NCBI RefSeq assembly: GCF_001513675.1
Contig: NZ_CP013859.1
Span: 621,081-685,080 of the forward strand
Origin: Microbacterium sp. XT11
Lineage (GTDB): Bacteria > Actinomycetota > Actinomycetes > Actinomycetales > Microbacteriaceae
Length of the DNA: 64,000 nucleotides
Reading direction: 5' to 3'
Of the stretch, positions 7,671-17,977 are shown piece after piece. Position 1 is the first letter of the stretch. The number at the start of each line of letters is the position of its first letter. Made by a program: the position numbers and the translations under genes. A model generated the notes under the pieces. The model searched no databases. It was given only the letters and a program-made list of their open reading frames with translations, and was not told where the DNA came from.

Positions 7671-9014
7671 GTTCAGGGCCGCGGCGAGCGCTGCGTCGTC
7701 GTCGAGGCCGGCGAAGTCTTCGGCTGCCGCGCCTCCGACGACTCCGACGAGCAGCGGTTCTCCGGTGGCCGGCGCCAGGTTGACCCACGTGCGGATCACG
7801 GCGTCTCCGCCGACCACGTGCCACAGGGCCGCGTCGGTCTCGATCAGGGGCTCGTCGAAGCGGAGCCACACGGTCTCGATGAAGCCGTTGCCGAGGTCGG
7901 CGATGGCGCCGCGCTGGCCGAACGGCAGTTTCGGGGCGAAGTCGACGCCGCCCGCCTGCAGCACGCCGAGCGGGACGGTGAGCAGCACCCGGTCGAACGA
8001 CAGGGACTCGCCCGTCGCGATGCCGAGGCTCACGCCGGCGTCGTCGTACGCGACGCGCGAGACGGGCGAAGACAGGCTGACCTTGACGCCGTCGAGCAGC
8101 CTGTCGAACACGGCGCCGAGGTCGCCCAGCACGGCCAGGCGGTCGTCGCCCGGCACGGCGGGCGGGAACCATGACGAGAGGTCCGCCGCATCCGCTCCCG
8201 CGGTGGCGGTGAGCGACGACAGCAGCGCGGCGAGCGCCGGGTCGTCGAGGTCGGCTCCCGCCTGGGTGAGGGCGTCGGCGAGCGAGACGTCGGCGGGCAG
8301 CGCCTGTGCGGCGGTGATGGCGTCGAGGACGGCCTGCGGAGAGGGCGCGGTGACGTCGCCGTCGGCCGATCGCCACAGCGGGGTGGTGAGCTGGGCGGTG
8401 CGGATGTCGAGGTCGTCGACCTCGGCGGCCACGTCGGAGTCGGCGGCGCTCAGGGTCCAGCTGCCGAGCTGGGCGGGGACGGGCCAGGTCGCCTCGTCGA
8501 CGATGGCGTGCACCCGGCCGCCCGTGCGGTCGCGCGCCTCGAAGACGGTGAGGGCGAATCCGGTGCCGGCGAGCCGCGAGGCCGCGGCGGCGCCGGCGAG
8601 TCCCGCGCCGACGATGGCGACGCGTTCGCCGTAGCCGGCGGTGGCGATGATCTCTTCGGCCGCACGGATGCCGGAGCGGAAGGCCCCGCCCATCGTGCCT
8701 GGGGCGTCGGCGTCGGTGGCCTCGCCGGCGAAGAAGAGGCGGTCGTCGACGGGTGCCGCCAGCGCGTCGCGCGCGATCGCGGCGGTCCCCGCAGGTGTGA
8801 AGCTGACCGCGCCGAGGGAGAACGCGTCGGTCGTCCACGTGCTGCGGGCGAAGGCGGAGGGGGTGGGCCCGGTCATGGGCGTCGGCTTCGGGGAGGGCGA
8901 GCGGTCGGGGGTGGGCGTGGGCGTCGGCACCGGTTCCGGGGTGCAGGAGGCGAGGAGCACTCCCACGACGCCGGCTCCGGCGCCGATCAGCAGGGTGCGA
9001 CGCGTGATCCTCAT
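7638..9014 (-). CDS. Secreted flavin amine oxidase-family lipoprotein, circularly permuted
   Basis: 458 aa. The N-terminus has TRRTLLIG, a hydrophobic stretch and LASC (Cys24), then a Pro/Thr-rich linker (25-54), so it is probably an exported lipoprotein. Residues 58-123 (STWTTDAFSLGAVS through DRLFFAGEATDADAPGTMGG and SGIRAAEEI) are the segment that normally ends flavin amine oxidases. The FAD-binding VAIVGAGLAGAAAASRLAG and EARDRTGGRVH motifs, normally N-terminal, come after it at 132-168. The chain ends where the usual C-terminal block would begin. FAD-dependent amine oxidation is the family activity; substrate unknown. Its 3' end carries a 35-bp tandem duplication. Confidence 0.85.
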   Translation of the reverse strand: MRITRRTLLIGAGAGVVGVLLASCTPEPVPTPTPTPDRSPSPKPTPMTGPTPSAFARSTWTTDAFSLGAVSFTPAGTAAIARDALAAPVDDRLFFAGEATDADAPGTMGGAFRSGIRAAEEIIATAGYGERVAIVGAGLAGAAAASRLAGTGFALTVFEARDRTGGRVHAIVDEATWPVPAQLGSWTLSAADSDVAAEVDDLDIRTAQLTTPLWRSADGDVTAPSPQAVLDAITAAQALPADVSLADALTQAGADLDDPALAALLSSLTATAGADAADLSSWFPPAVPGDDRLAVLGDLGAVFDRLLDGVKVSLSSPVSRVAYDDAGVSLGIATGESLSFDRVLLTVPLGVLQAGGVDFAPKLPFGQRGAIADLGNGFIETVWLRFDEPLIETDAALWHVVGGDAVIRTWVNLAPATGEPLLVGVVGGAAAEDFAGLDDDAALAAALNSLAPFLDQQS

Positions 9015-9142
9015 CGTGTCGCAACGATACCGCGCGCACCTGCGATCCGCCCCGGCACGCGTGCAGCGTGCTCAGTCGCTGCGCGGTTCTCGACCCGCTC
9101 GGTTCTCAGCCGCGGCCGGTCGTTCCGGTACTGCCCCCGTGC

Positions 9143-9565
9143 TCAGCCGCGGGGGCGCCAGAGCACCACTTCGGTGGAGCGGCGGATGCGGCGGCCTCCC
9201 GGCATCGGGACGACGCCGCCGGAGCCTGCGGCGAAGACGCGGGCGCCGGGGCGGTTCTCGCGCTCGGCGCGCAGGGCTCCCTCGAGTTCCGTGATGCGGC
9301 GGCGCAGCATCCGGTTCTCGTCTTCGAGGTCGAGCAGCCGCGCGATGGCGGGGAGGCTCATGCCCTCGGCGGAGAGCTGCGCCACTTCGCGCAGCTGCTC
9401 GATGTTGCGGGTGGAGTAGCGGCGCGAGCCTCCGGACGTGCGTCCGGGAACCACGAGGCCGATCCGGTCGTACTGGCGCAGCGTCTGCGGGTGCAGGCCC
9501 GACAGCTCCGCGGCGACGGCGATCGCGAACACCGGGGTGTCGGCGTCCATGCGCTTGTCAGCCAT
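9143..9565 (-). CDS. hspR: Heat-shock repressor HspR (MerR family)
   Basis: 140 aa MerR-type regulator. The DNA-binding domain AAELSGLHPQTLRQYDRIGL (about 17-36) is followed by the wing SGGSRRYSTRNIEQLREV, then a coiled-coil region DLEDENRMLRRRITELEGAL. The last gene of dnaK-grpE-dnaJ-hspR, its usual position in actinobacteria. HspR binds HAIR inverted repeats upstream of dnaK with DnaK as co-repressor; two HAIR-like sites are seen at 13186-13206 and 13239-13259. Confidence 0.95.
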   Translation of the reverse strand: MADKRMDADTPVFAIAVAAELSGLHPQTLRQYDRIGLVVPGRTSGGSRRYSTRNIEQLREVAQLSAEGMSLPAIARLLDLEDENRMLRRRITELEGALRAERENRPGARVFAAGSGGVVPMPGGRRIRRSTEVVLWRPRG

Positions 9566-9610
9566 GGTCGCTCACCCGCCCCGGTGTCGCGTTCGAGCGA
9601 TGCTGCTCGT

Positions 9611-10591
9611 TCACCGTCGTGCCTTCGCGAGCAGGTCGGCCCTGGGGTTCTCGTCGGGCTCGAGCTCCTGGAACCTCTCCAGGGCCTCGCGCGCCGCCTC
9701 GTCGAGGTGCGACGGCACGGCGACCTGCAGCTCGGCGAGGAGGTCGCCCGTGCCCTTGGTGGTGGTGACCCCGCGCCCCTTGACGCGCAGCACGCGACCG
9801 GACGGGGTGCCCGGTGCGACGCGCAGCTTGACGGGGTCTCCGCCGAGCGTCGGCACCTCGATGGTCGCGCCGAGCGCGGCCTCGGTGAAGGTCACCGGCA
9901 CGACGACGCGCAGGTTGAGGCCCTCGCGGGTGAAGACGGGGTGCGGGCGCACCGTGATCTGCACCACGATGTCGCCGTTCTCCCCGCCGTCGGGCGACGG
10001 GCGTCCGCGGCCGCGCAGCTTGATCTTCTGCCCGTCGGACACTCCGGCGGGGATCTTCACCTTGAACGGCTTGCCGTCGTCGCCCTGCAGGGTGATGGTC
10101 TCGCCCTGCACGGCCGTGGTGAAGTCGATCGTGGTGCGCGCGGTCACGTCGGCGCCGCGCGACGGGCCGCCGAAGCCGCGGAAGCCTCCCGAGGTCTGCC
10201 CGAAGCGGCCGGAGCCGAAGCCCCCGCCGCCCTGGTTGAACATCGCGAAGATGTCCTCGAAATCGGCGGTCTGCCCTCGACCCGACTGCCCGAACCGGCT
10301 GAAGACGTCTTCGAACCCGCCCGCTCCGGAGCCGCTCGCGGTGAATCGAGCGCCGGAGCCCATGGCGCGGATCTCGTCGTACTCCTTGCGCTGCTCGGCA
10401 TCCGAGAGCACCGAGTAAGCCTCGCTGATCTCCTTGAACTTCGCCTCGGCCGCCGCATCACCCGGGTTCGAGTCCGGGTGGTACTTGCGGGCGAGCTTGC
10501 GATACGTCTTCTTGAGATCGGCGTCGCTGACGTCCTTGCTGACCCCGAGGATCTTGTAGAAGTCCTTGTCGAACCAGTCCTGGCTAGCCAT
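9611..10591 (-). CDS. dnaJ: DnaJ-type co-chaperone (no zinc finger)
   Basis: 326 aa. The J domain is at residues about 9-72 with HPD at 38-40, then a Gly/Phe-rich stretch (about 85-155), and two C-terminal substrate-binding domains. The CxxCxGxG zinc-finger repeats of type I DnaJ are absent, so this is the shorter actinobacterial DnaJ1/CbpA-like form. J proteins stimulate DnaK ATP hydrolysis and deliver unfolded clients. It is in an operon with grpE (7 bp gap) and hspR. Confidence 0.95.
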   Translation of the reverse strand: MASQDWFDKDFYKILGVSKDVSDADLKKTYRKLARKYHPDSNPGDAAAEAKFKEISEAYSVLSDAEQRKEYDEIRAMGSGARFTASGSGAGGFEDVFSRFGQSGRGQTADFEDIFAMFNQGGGGFGSGRFGQTSGGFRGFGGPSRGADVTARTTIDFTTAVQGETITLQGDDGKPFKVKIPAGVSDGQKIKLRGRGRPSPDGGENGDIVVQITVRPHPVFTREGLNLRVVVPVTFTEAALGATIEVPTLGGDPVKLRVAPGTPSGRVLRVKGRGVTTTKGTGDLLAELQVAVPSHLDEAAREALERFQELEPDENPRADLLAKARR

Positions 10592-10598
10592 CGATCAC

Positions 10599-11255
10599 CT
10601 ACTCCGCAGGTACGGCGACGACGACCTTCGCAGGACGCAGCTCGACCTCGCCCAGGCGGTATCCCACCTCGACGACCTCGAGGATCGTTGTCTTCTCGGC
10701 GCCCGGTGTGGGCTGCTGGAAGATCGCCTCGTGGCGCTGGGGGTCGAACTCCTCGCCCGCTTCGCCGTAGGCGACGACGCCGAGGCGCTCGACGACCGCG
10801 CGGATCTTGTCGGCGATCACCGCGAAGGGCGTGCCCTCCACGAGGTCGCCGTGCTGGCCGGCGCGGTCGAGGTCGTCGAGCACCGGGATGAGGCCCTTGG
10901 CGGCCTCGCCCTTGGCGCGCTCGATCTCGACCTGGCGCTGCTCCTCCGTGCGGCGGCGGTAGTTGGCGTACTCGGCCTGGAGTCGCTTGAGGTCGTTGAC
11001 CAGGTGCTCGGCGTCGGCGATCGCGGCGGTCTCGGCCGCGGCCGCCTCGTCGGTCTGGTCGGCGTTCAGGATGTCGTCGACCGTGAGGTCGTCGTCGGAA
11101 TGCTCCGCGGCGCGGGCCTCGTCGGAATCCGGGTTCTGCGGCGCGTCGAAGTCGGGATTCTGCGGCGCGGGGCCGGATGCCTGAGCATCCGACCCCTCGC
11201 GTCCTTCGACGGGCTCGGGAACCGAGTCGTTGCTGTCGAAGTTCTTGTCCGTCAT
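10599..11255 (-). CDS. grpE: Nucleotide exchange factor GrpE
   Basis: 218 aa. An acidic, low-complexity N-terminus with a repeated PQNPDFDAPQNPDSDEA stretch precedes the coiled coil (LVNDLKRLQAEYANYRRRTE) and the C-terminal beta-wing (LGVVAYGEAGEEFDPQRHEA, TILEVVEVGYRLGEVELRPA). GrpE releases ADP from DnaK. The start codon follows the dnaK stop by 2 nt, consistent with coupling. Confidence 0.96.
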   Translation of the reverse strand: MTDKNFDSNDSVPEPVEGREGSDAQASGPAPQNPDFDAPQNPDSDEARAAEHSDDDLTVDDILNADQTDEAAAAETAAIADAEHLVNDLKRLQAEYANYRRRTEEQRQVEIERAKGEAAKGLIPVLDDLDRAGQHGDLVEGTPFAVIADKIRAVVERLGVVAYGEAGEEFDPQRHEAIFQQPTPGAEKTTILEVVEVGYRLGEVELRPAKVVVAVPAE

Positions 11256-11257
11256 GA

Positions 11258-13204
<1,947 letters not shown>

Positions 13205-13206
<2 letters not shown>

Positions 13207-13233
13207 GATACGCCGCGGATCGAATGCTGTCAA
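13205..13233 (-). promoter_or_regulatory. dnaK operon promoter
   Basis: On the minus strand TTGACA (13233-13228), exactly 17 nt, TATCCT (13210-13205): a near-consensus housekeeping promoter. It leaves a leader of about 80 nt before dnaK and is bracketed by HAIR-like sites. Confidence 0.75.
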
Positions 13234-13238
13234 ACAAA

Positions 13239-13259
13239 GTTGATATGAGTTCGCTCAAC
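13239..13259. promoter_or_regulatory. HAIR-like HspR operator, distal
   Basis: GTTGATA-N7-GCTCAAC has the 7-7-7 HAIR geometry with the core TTGA/CTCAA retained (9 of 14 consensus positions). It lies just upstream of the -35 box. Confidence 0.5.
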
Positions 13260-13287
13260 TTTTGCGCCCGGGCGTGCCAGCCCGGTG

Positions 13288-13758
13288 TCAGCCTGCCGGC
13301 TCGGCTGCGACGATCTCGGGGTCTGCGACGATCTCGGGGTCTGCGACGATCTCGGGGTCTGCGACGATCTCGGGGTCTGCGACGATCTCGGCCTTGAATC
13401 CGGCGGAGTTCTCGAGCCAGCCTGCGTAGTGACCTGGACCTCCCGCGTGCGGGTAGCGGTCGTGATACAGCGGCCGCCACCCGTGCTGCTGCGCCTCGGC
13501 CATGATCGTGTCGACCCGGTCGGGAGGGCCCGCGCGGAAGGCGAGGTGGTTGACGCCGGGCGCCCTGCGGTCGTGCACGGGCCCCGAGAGCGCCGGAGCT
13601 GTCGTCAGGGTGAGATACGCCCCGCCCACCTCCCACGACTCGCCTCCGGGCCACTCGCTCGTGCGTGCGAAACCCACGGCCTGGAGCAGCCAACCCCATT
13701 CCGCACGGGCTTCCGCAAGGTCTGCGACCCACAGCTCGACATGATGAATCCCCGCCAC
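13288..13758 (-). CDS. VOC (glyoxalase/dioxygenase fold) protein with a repeat tail
   Basis: 156 aa. [19 protein letters not shown] at the N-terminus and the later NHLAFRAG segment match the vicinal-oxygen-chelate fold, with likely metal ligands in HHVEL, NHLAFR and the AEIVA strand. The chain ends in four and a half EIVADP units encoded by an 18-bp tandem DNA repeat; the first AEIVA is the normal end of the domain. A GTG start (13758) is used. No catalytic role can be named. It lies divergently from nothing obvious: dnaK starts 170 bp away on the same strand. Confidence 0.85.
13305..13392. repeat. 18-bp coding minisatellite, five copies
   Basis: Unit CTGCGACGATCTCGGGGT starts at 13305, 13323, 13341, 13359 and 13377 with essentially no divergence. 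In frame in the VOC gene, so copy changes add or remove EIVADP hexapeptides without a frameshift. Confidence 0.95.
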
Positions 13759-13885
13759 GACACCAGTCTCTCAACCACGGTCACGCACGGACCTTCGCGG
13801 TCGCTTGCGTAGCGAGGTGCTCGCCCGACAAGGGGGCACCCGGGATCGCGTGGACGAGGGGACCACGCCACGAGACGCGCGCACG

Positions 13886-14055
13886 CGTCAGAAAGGGGGT
13901 CTGTCAGCACAGGAGCCCGTCAGAACAGGGGTCCGTCGGAACAGGGAGCCCGTCAGAACAGAGGGCGCGTCAGGACAGGGGCCGCCCGTCACAACAGGGG
14001 CCCCGTCACAACAGGGGCCCCGTCAGAACGGAGGGCGCGTCAGAACGGAGGAGGG
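13886..14055. repeat. Degenerate 17-19 bp minisatellite at the 3' end of the HNH gene
   Basis: About ten imperfect copies of a CGTCAGAACAGGGG-type unit. They fill most of the 281-bp gap between the VOC gene and the HNH gene and run across the HNH stop codon (14040). No gene or promoter is otherwise seen in this gap. Confidence 0.85.
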
Positions 14056-15356
14056 CCGTCGGCGTCCGTGAAGGTCACGGTGTTCTGCGGCGGCGGATGG
14101 TCGATGTAGGTCTTGCCGGTCGGGCTGGTCCACGCGAAGACCCCGCCGCCGAGTTGCTCAACCTGCCAGGGAGAGTGGTGCTTCAGGACGTGATGCCGCC
14201 GACACAGGTCGCCGAGGTTCTCTCTGCTCGTCGCGCCACCGAGCGCGGCGTCGGCGGTGTGGTCGACGTCGCAGTCCGCAGCCGCCCGCCCGCACCCAGG
14301 GAAACGGCACCGCACATCGCGCGACTTGAGGTAGCGAATCATGTCCGCGGATGGCCGGTACCGATCCACCGCCAGCACGCCGCCGGTGACCGGATGGGTG
14401 AGGATCCTTTCCCACCCGGCGGACGCGCCCGCCAGACGCCGAGCCGTTGCCGTGTCGACCGGCATCCGGCCGTCGATCTCGGCGGCTGCGTCATCGACCC
14501 CCATGAGAGTGAGTACAGGGACCGTGACTGACACGTGCCCGGCGATCGCTGCGAGCACACCCTCGCGCGTATCGTGGCCGGCCGGGGCGCCCGACAGCAT
14601 GAGATCCAGGGCCAGATCGCACCGGATCTCGTCGATCCGGCGGTCGTCAGGGCTCGACGCAGCGGAATCGACAGGGTCAGTTGCAGCATCCGCAGAATCG
14701 GACCCGTCTGGCGAGAGTCCGTTCTGCACCCGCTCCGCCATCGCCGTCAGCCGCGAGAACGCGCCCTGCACGAGAGCCGCGGGCCCGAGCAGGCCGAGCT
14801 GCGCCATCCCGTCAGCCGCCTCGGTGACCCACACCCGCCGCTCGCGCCGCGCAACACGGTGCCGCTCGTCGGCGGTACGCGCCTGGAAGCGCTCGGCCAC
14901 CCTGCGCGCCAGCCGCCCGACGCGATTCGGCGACTCGGTCTCGGCGAACGCGATCATCTGCTCGGCATACGCGTGTCGAGACGCCTCATCATCGAGGTAC
15001 ATCCCTGCGTCGAGGATCACCCGCGCGTGACCCGAACTGATGCGCCCCGCACCCTGCGCCTTCCACACCTCCGGAAACAGCGAGACCTTCATCTCCGCCT
15101 CGGCCATGCGGGCCTGAACGGTTCTGTCGCTAACCCGGAGCGCAGTGGCGAACTCGGCGGCCACCGATCGAAGGCTGAGTTCTGCGCCGGGGTCGCCGTC
15201 GCCCGCCATGTCCGCCGCCAGCCGAGCCCCCACGGCCAGCAACCCCTCCTTGACCGCCAGCACACCGCTGAGCGCACGGTCGACCTCGACGAGGGCTTCG
15301 GTGAGCCCGCGGAGTGCCCCCATCTGTTCGATCGTGGCGTCTGCCAGTGCTGTCAT
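14040..15356 (-). CDS. DUF222/HNH endonuclease-signature protein (13E12 repeat family)
   Basis: 438 aa. The helical DUF222 portion spans roughly the first 300 residues; the C-terminal HNH motif follows as CRFPGCGRAAADCDVDHT and LCRRHHVLKHH, with paired Cys/His metal ligands. This family is abundant and multicopy in actinobacteria and often linked to mobile DNA, but its biological target is not known. ATG at 15356 is used; an in-frame TTG four codons earlier is less likely. The last codons (GPPPF) lie in a minisatellite. Confidence 0.9.
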   Translation of the reverse strand: MTALADATIEQMGALRGLTEALVEVDRALSGVLAVKEGLLAVGARLAADMAGDGDPGAELSLRSVAAEFATALRVSDRTVQARMAEAEMKVSLFPEVWKAQGAGRISSGHARVILDAGMYLDDEASRHAYAEQMIAFAETESPNRVGRLARRVAERFQARTADERHRVARRERRVWVTEAADGMAQLGLLGPAALVQGAFSRLTAMAERVQNGLSPDGSDSADAATDPVDSAASSPDDRRIDEIRCDLALDLMLSGAPAGHDTREGVLAAIAGHVSVTVPVLTLMGVDDAAAEIDGRMPVDTATARRLAGASAGWERILTHPVTGGVLAVDRYRPSADMIRYLKSRDVRCRFPGCGRAAADCDVDHTADAALGGATSRENLGDLCRRHHVLKHHSPWQVEQLGGGVFAWTSPTGKTYIDHPPPQNTVTFTDADGPPPF

Positions 15357-15447
15357 ACGTCCATCCAATCGGGTACCACCGACATTGCGACCCGAGAAAT
15401 CGCCCAGATCAGAAGGTGATTTCCGTGGATGCCGGAACGCTGGAACG

Positions 15448-15560
15448 CACAGCGCACATCACCGTAGGAGTGCACCCGGCGCACACGCGAAACACACCGG
15501 TCACACAGCGCACATCACCGTAGGAGCGCGCCCACGCACACGCGAAACACGCCGGTCACA
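15448..15560. repeat. 56-bp tandem duplication upstream of cbiX
   Basis: Two copies with period 56 (the shared CACAGCGCACATCACCGTAG starts at 15448 and 15504), about 85-90 percent alike by eye. They occupy the gap between the divergent HNH and cbiX genes, so they may duplicate promoter elements. Confidence 0.85.
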
Positions 15561-15581
15561 CAAACCCCTTAGAGTCGCACC

Positions 15582-16451
15582 ATGTCACGCCCCCTCCTCC
15601 TCGCCGTCTCCCACGGAACAGCGGATGCCGCGGGCTCGCGCGCCATCGCCGCCCTCGTCGACTCGGCGCGCCAAAGCCTCCCCGACGTCGACGTGCGCGC
15701 CGCCTTCGTCGACGTGCAGGAACCGGATGCCGCCGAGCTCGCGCCCCGCCTGGGCGGACGCGTGGTCATCGTGCCGCTCCTGCTCTCCAGCGGATTCCAC
15801 GTGCACCACGACCTGCACGGGATCGCGGCTCGGCGTCCGCGCACCGTCGTAGCCGACCCCCTCGGGCCCGACCCGCGCCTCGCCGAGGTCCTCGCCAGCC
15901 GCCTCGACGCCCTGCACGAGCACGCGCCCGAACACGACGAACGCAAGCACGAGGGACACGAGCACGAGCCCGAGCACGAACCCGAGCGCGAACCCGGAGG
16001 CGACCACAAGCGACACGAGCCCGAGCCCGAGCCCGAACCCGAGCACGACGAACGCGACCACAAGCGACACGAGCCCGAGCCCGAGCCCGAGCGCGACAGA
16101 CAGGAGCAGAAGCGCCACGCACCGGTGATCCTCGCGGTGGCCGGATCGCGTGACGAACGCTCGCTGACCGACGCCGAGGCCATGGCCTCGCTGCTCGCCG
16201 CGCGCACGGGGCGCGACATCCACCTGGCCTACCTCGCCGCACGACGCCCATCGCTCCCGACTGCGCTCGCGGAGCATCCGGATGCCGTCGTCAGCACCTT
16301 CCTGCTGGCTCGGGGATACTTCTTCGACCTCGCGTCGCGCCAGGCCGCCGGCCGGATGCTGACCGCACCGCTGCTCGACGGCGGCGAGGTGCCCCCAGCA
16401 CTCACCGACCTCGTGATCTCGCGCTACCTCGATGCGGCAGCCCGCCTCTGA
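15582..16451 (+). CDS. Sirohydrochlorin chelatase family (CbiX) with a His/Glu-rich linker
   Basis: 289 aa, two CbiX-like halves. The first (1-110) begins RPLLLAVSHGTADAAGSRAI with the likely metal-ligand His11, and GFHVHHDLHG at 71-80. The second (from about 182) begins ILAVAGSRDERSLTDAEAMA, without the corresponding His. Residues 112-180 are an insertion of His, Glu, Lys, Arg and Pro repeats (HEGHEHEPEHEPEREP, then two HKRHEPEPEPE blocks). The family inserts Fe2+ or Co2+ into sirohydrochlorin, which fits the SUMT gene downstream. A His-rich linker could hold metal ions; repeat slippage is the simpler explanation. Usual two-domain CbiX proteins are about 230-250 aa. Confidence 0.88.
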   Translation: MSRPLLLAVSHGTADAAGSRAIAALVDSARQSLPDVDVRAAFVDVQEPDAAELAPRLGGRVVIVPLLLSSGFHVHHDLHGIAARRPRTVVADPLGPDPRLAEVLASRLDALHEHAPEHDERKHEGHEHEPEHEPEREPGGDHKRHEPEPEPEPEHDERDHKRHEPEPEPERDRQEQKRHAPVILAVAGSRDERSLTDAEAMASLLAARTGRDIHLAYLAARRPSLPTALAEHPDAVVSTFLLARGYFFDLASRQAAGRMLTAPLLDGGEVPPALTDLVISRYLDAAARL

Positions 16452-16917
16452 ACCAGGCCGTGAAGCGTCGGAACCCCGCGAGCGCCGCCGCGAAGCGGAG
16501 CGGCTGCTCGGAGCGGTGAACCTCGCGGATGCCGCCGACAAGCGCCCGCACGAGCTCTCCGGCGGCATGCGCCAGAGGGTCGCACTCGCCCGCGCACTCG
16601 CGCAGGACCGCGCCGTGCTGCTGATGGACGAGCCGTTCGCCGCGCTCGACGCCATCACCCGCGACCTGCTGCACGAGGAGCTGGAGCGCGTGTGGCGCGC
16701 CACCGGACGCACCATCGTGTTCGTGACCCACAACGTGCGAGAGGCCGCCCGGCTCGGACAGCGGGTCGTGCTGCTGTCGAGCCGTCCCGGTCGCGTCGTG
16801 GGCGAGTGGCGCATCGCCAACACCAGCGGGCGCCGCATCGAATCGCCCGAGGTCGCCGCGCTCGCCACCGAGATCACCACGGAGCTGCGGAAGGAGATCG
16901 CCCGCAATGCCCGCTGA
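16432..16917 (+). pseudogene. ABC transporter ATPase remnant (sulfonate/nitrate type), Walker A half missing
   Basis: 161 codons matching only the C-terminal half of an SsuB/NrtD-type ATPase: signature LSGGMRQRVALARALAQD, Walker B VLLMDEPFAALDAITRD, switch His in VFVTHNVREAARL. No Walker A or Q-loop exists upstream; the homology begins around codon 15 and the reading starts inside the end of cbiX. It cannot bind ATP normally. A deletion joining cbiX to the middle of the ATPase gene, also removing the SBP gene, is the likely history. The permease starts 11 nt before its stop. Confidence 0.85.
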
Positions 16918-17977
16918 GACACCGGAGACGCTCACCCACACGCACGGGACGCACGAGACCCGCACGCACGGGACGCACGAGACCTACACGCACGGGACGC
17001 ACGGCGCGGCCGGAACGGCCCTGACCGGCGCGTCCGGAACGACCCTGACCACCGGCGCCGGAACGACCCTGACCACCGGGGCCGGAACGGCCCCGACCAC
17101 CGCAGCCGGGACGGCCGACGACCTGCGCACGCTGAGCGCCGGCCTCGACCGCCTGCAGTCCGATGCGGAGCCCACGCGGTCACGCTGGCGTGAGGCGCTG
17201 GCCAAGGCCCTGCCGCCGGTCGTCCTCCTGCTCGCGCTCCTCGCACTGTGGCAGCTCTACGTCGTGATCGCGCACCCGCGCCCCGACAAGGCCCCGAGCC
17301 CCGCGGGCGTGCTGGGCGCCCTGGGCGAGGCGTGGAGCACCGGCCGGCTGCAGGAGGCCGTGGCGACGAGCCTGGAACGCGGGATCATCGGGTTCCTCAT
17401 CGCGATCGCCGTCGGCACGCCCCTGGGGCTGCTGCTCGCCGAGTGGCGTCTGCTGCGCCGGGCCGCCGGCCCGCTCATCTCCGGCCTCACCGTGCTGCCG
17501 TCGGTGGCCTGGGTCCCCGCCGCCATCATCTGGTTCCAGCTGTCCGACGCCACCGTGTACTTCGTCATCCTCATGGGCACCATCCCCTCGATCGTGAACG
17601 GGCTCCTGGGCGGCATCGACCAGGTCCCTCCGCAGTTGCGGCGCGTCGGCGTGGTCCTCGGCGCGAGCCGCTGGCAGCTCGCGACCTCGGTCGTACTCCC
17701 CGCCGCCCTGCCCGGATACCTCGCCGGACTCAAGCAGGGGTGGGCGTTCTCGTGGCGGTCGCTCATGGCGGCCGAGATCATCGCCGTCGGCGGCTCGATC
17801 GGGTTCGGCCTCGGCGCCATGCTCGGGCAGGCCAGGGAGCTCGCCGACCTCGCCGGGGTGCTGGCGACCATCCTTCTCATCCTCGCGATCGGCATCGTCA
17901 TCGAGCTGGTCCTCTTCGGACCGCTGGAGAGACGGATGCTGCGCGATCGCGGACTTCTCCTCGGAGGTGCGAAATGA
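16907..17977 (+). CDS. ABC transporter permease (sulfonate/nitrate/taurine type) with a repeat-rich N-terminus
   Basis: 356 aa. Residues about 10-70 are tandem peptides: THGTHET-type repeats, then three GTTLTTGAG-type units, encoded by 24-bp DNA repeats. The membrane domain (about 100-350) has the SsuC/TauC pattern: LPSVAWVPAAIIWFQLSDAT and the EAA loop VGVVLGASRWQLATSVVLPAALP. It overlaps the ATPase remnant and, by ATGA, the SUMT gene. With a broken ATPase it would need another ATPase to work; the cluster context suggests sulfonate or sulfate-ester uptake once linked to siroheme-dependent sulfur assimilation. Confidence 0.88.
   Translation: MPAETPETLTHTHGTHETRTHGTHETYTHGTHGAAGTALTGASGTTLTTGAGTTLTTGAGTAPTTAAGTADDLRTLSAGLDRLQSDAEPTRSRWREALAKALPPVVLLLALLALWQLYVVIAHPRPDKAPSPAGVLGALGEAWSTGRLQEAVATSLERGIIGFLIAIAVGTPLGLLLAEWRLLRRAAGPLISGLTVLPSVAWVPAAIIWFQLSDATVYFVILMGTIPSIVNGLLGGIDQVPPQLRRVGVVLGASRWQLATSVVLPAALPGYLAGLKQGWAFSWRSLMAAEIIAVGGSIGFGLGAMLGQARELADLAGVLATILLILAIGIVIELVLFGPLERRMLRDRGLLLGGAK
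16935..17112. repeat. 24-bp coding minisatellites in the permease N-terminus
   Basis: Two adjacent arrays: a Thr/His-coding CGCACGGGACGCACGAGAC-type unit (about three copies) and a Thr/Gly-coding GGAACGACCCTGACCACCGG-type unit (about three copies). Both have 24-bp periods and so preserve the reading frame. Confidence 0.9.

Noticed and set aside
14040..15356. Mobile element built around the HNH endonuclease
   Set aside because: No integrase, transposase, inverted termini or target duplication is seen; DUF222/HNH genes are common stand-alone genes in actinobacteria.
15570..15585. Cobalamin or other riboswitch upstream of cbiX
   Set aside because: The leader is short and holds only the 56-bp duplicated sequence; no B12-box-like motif is seen.
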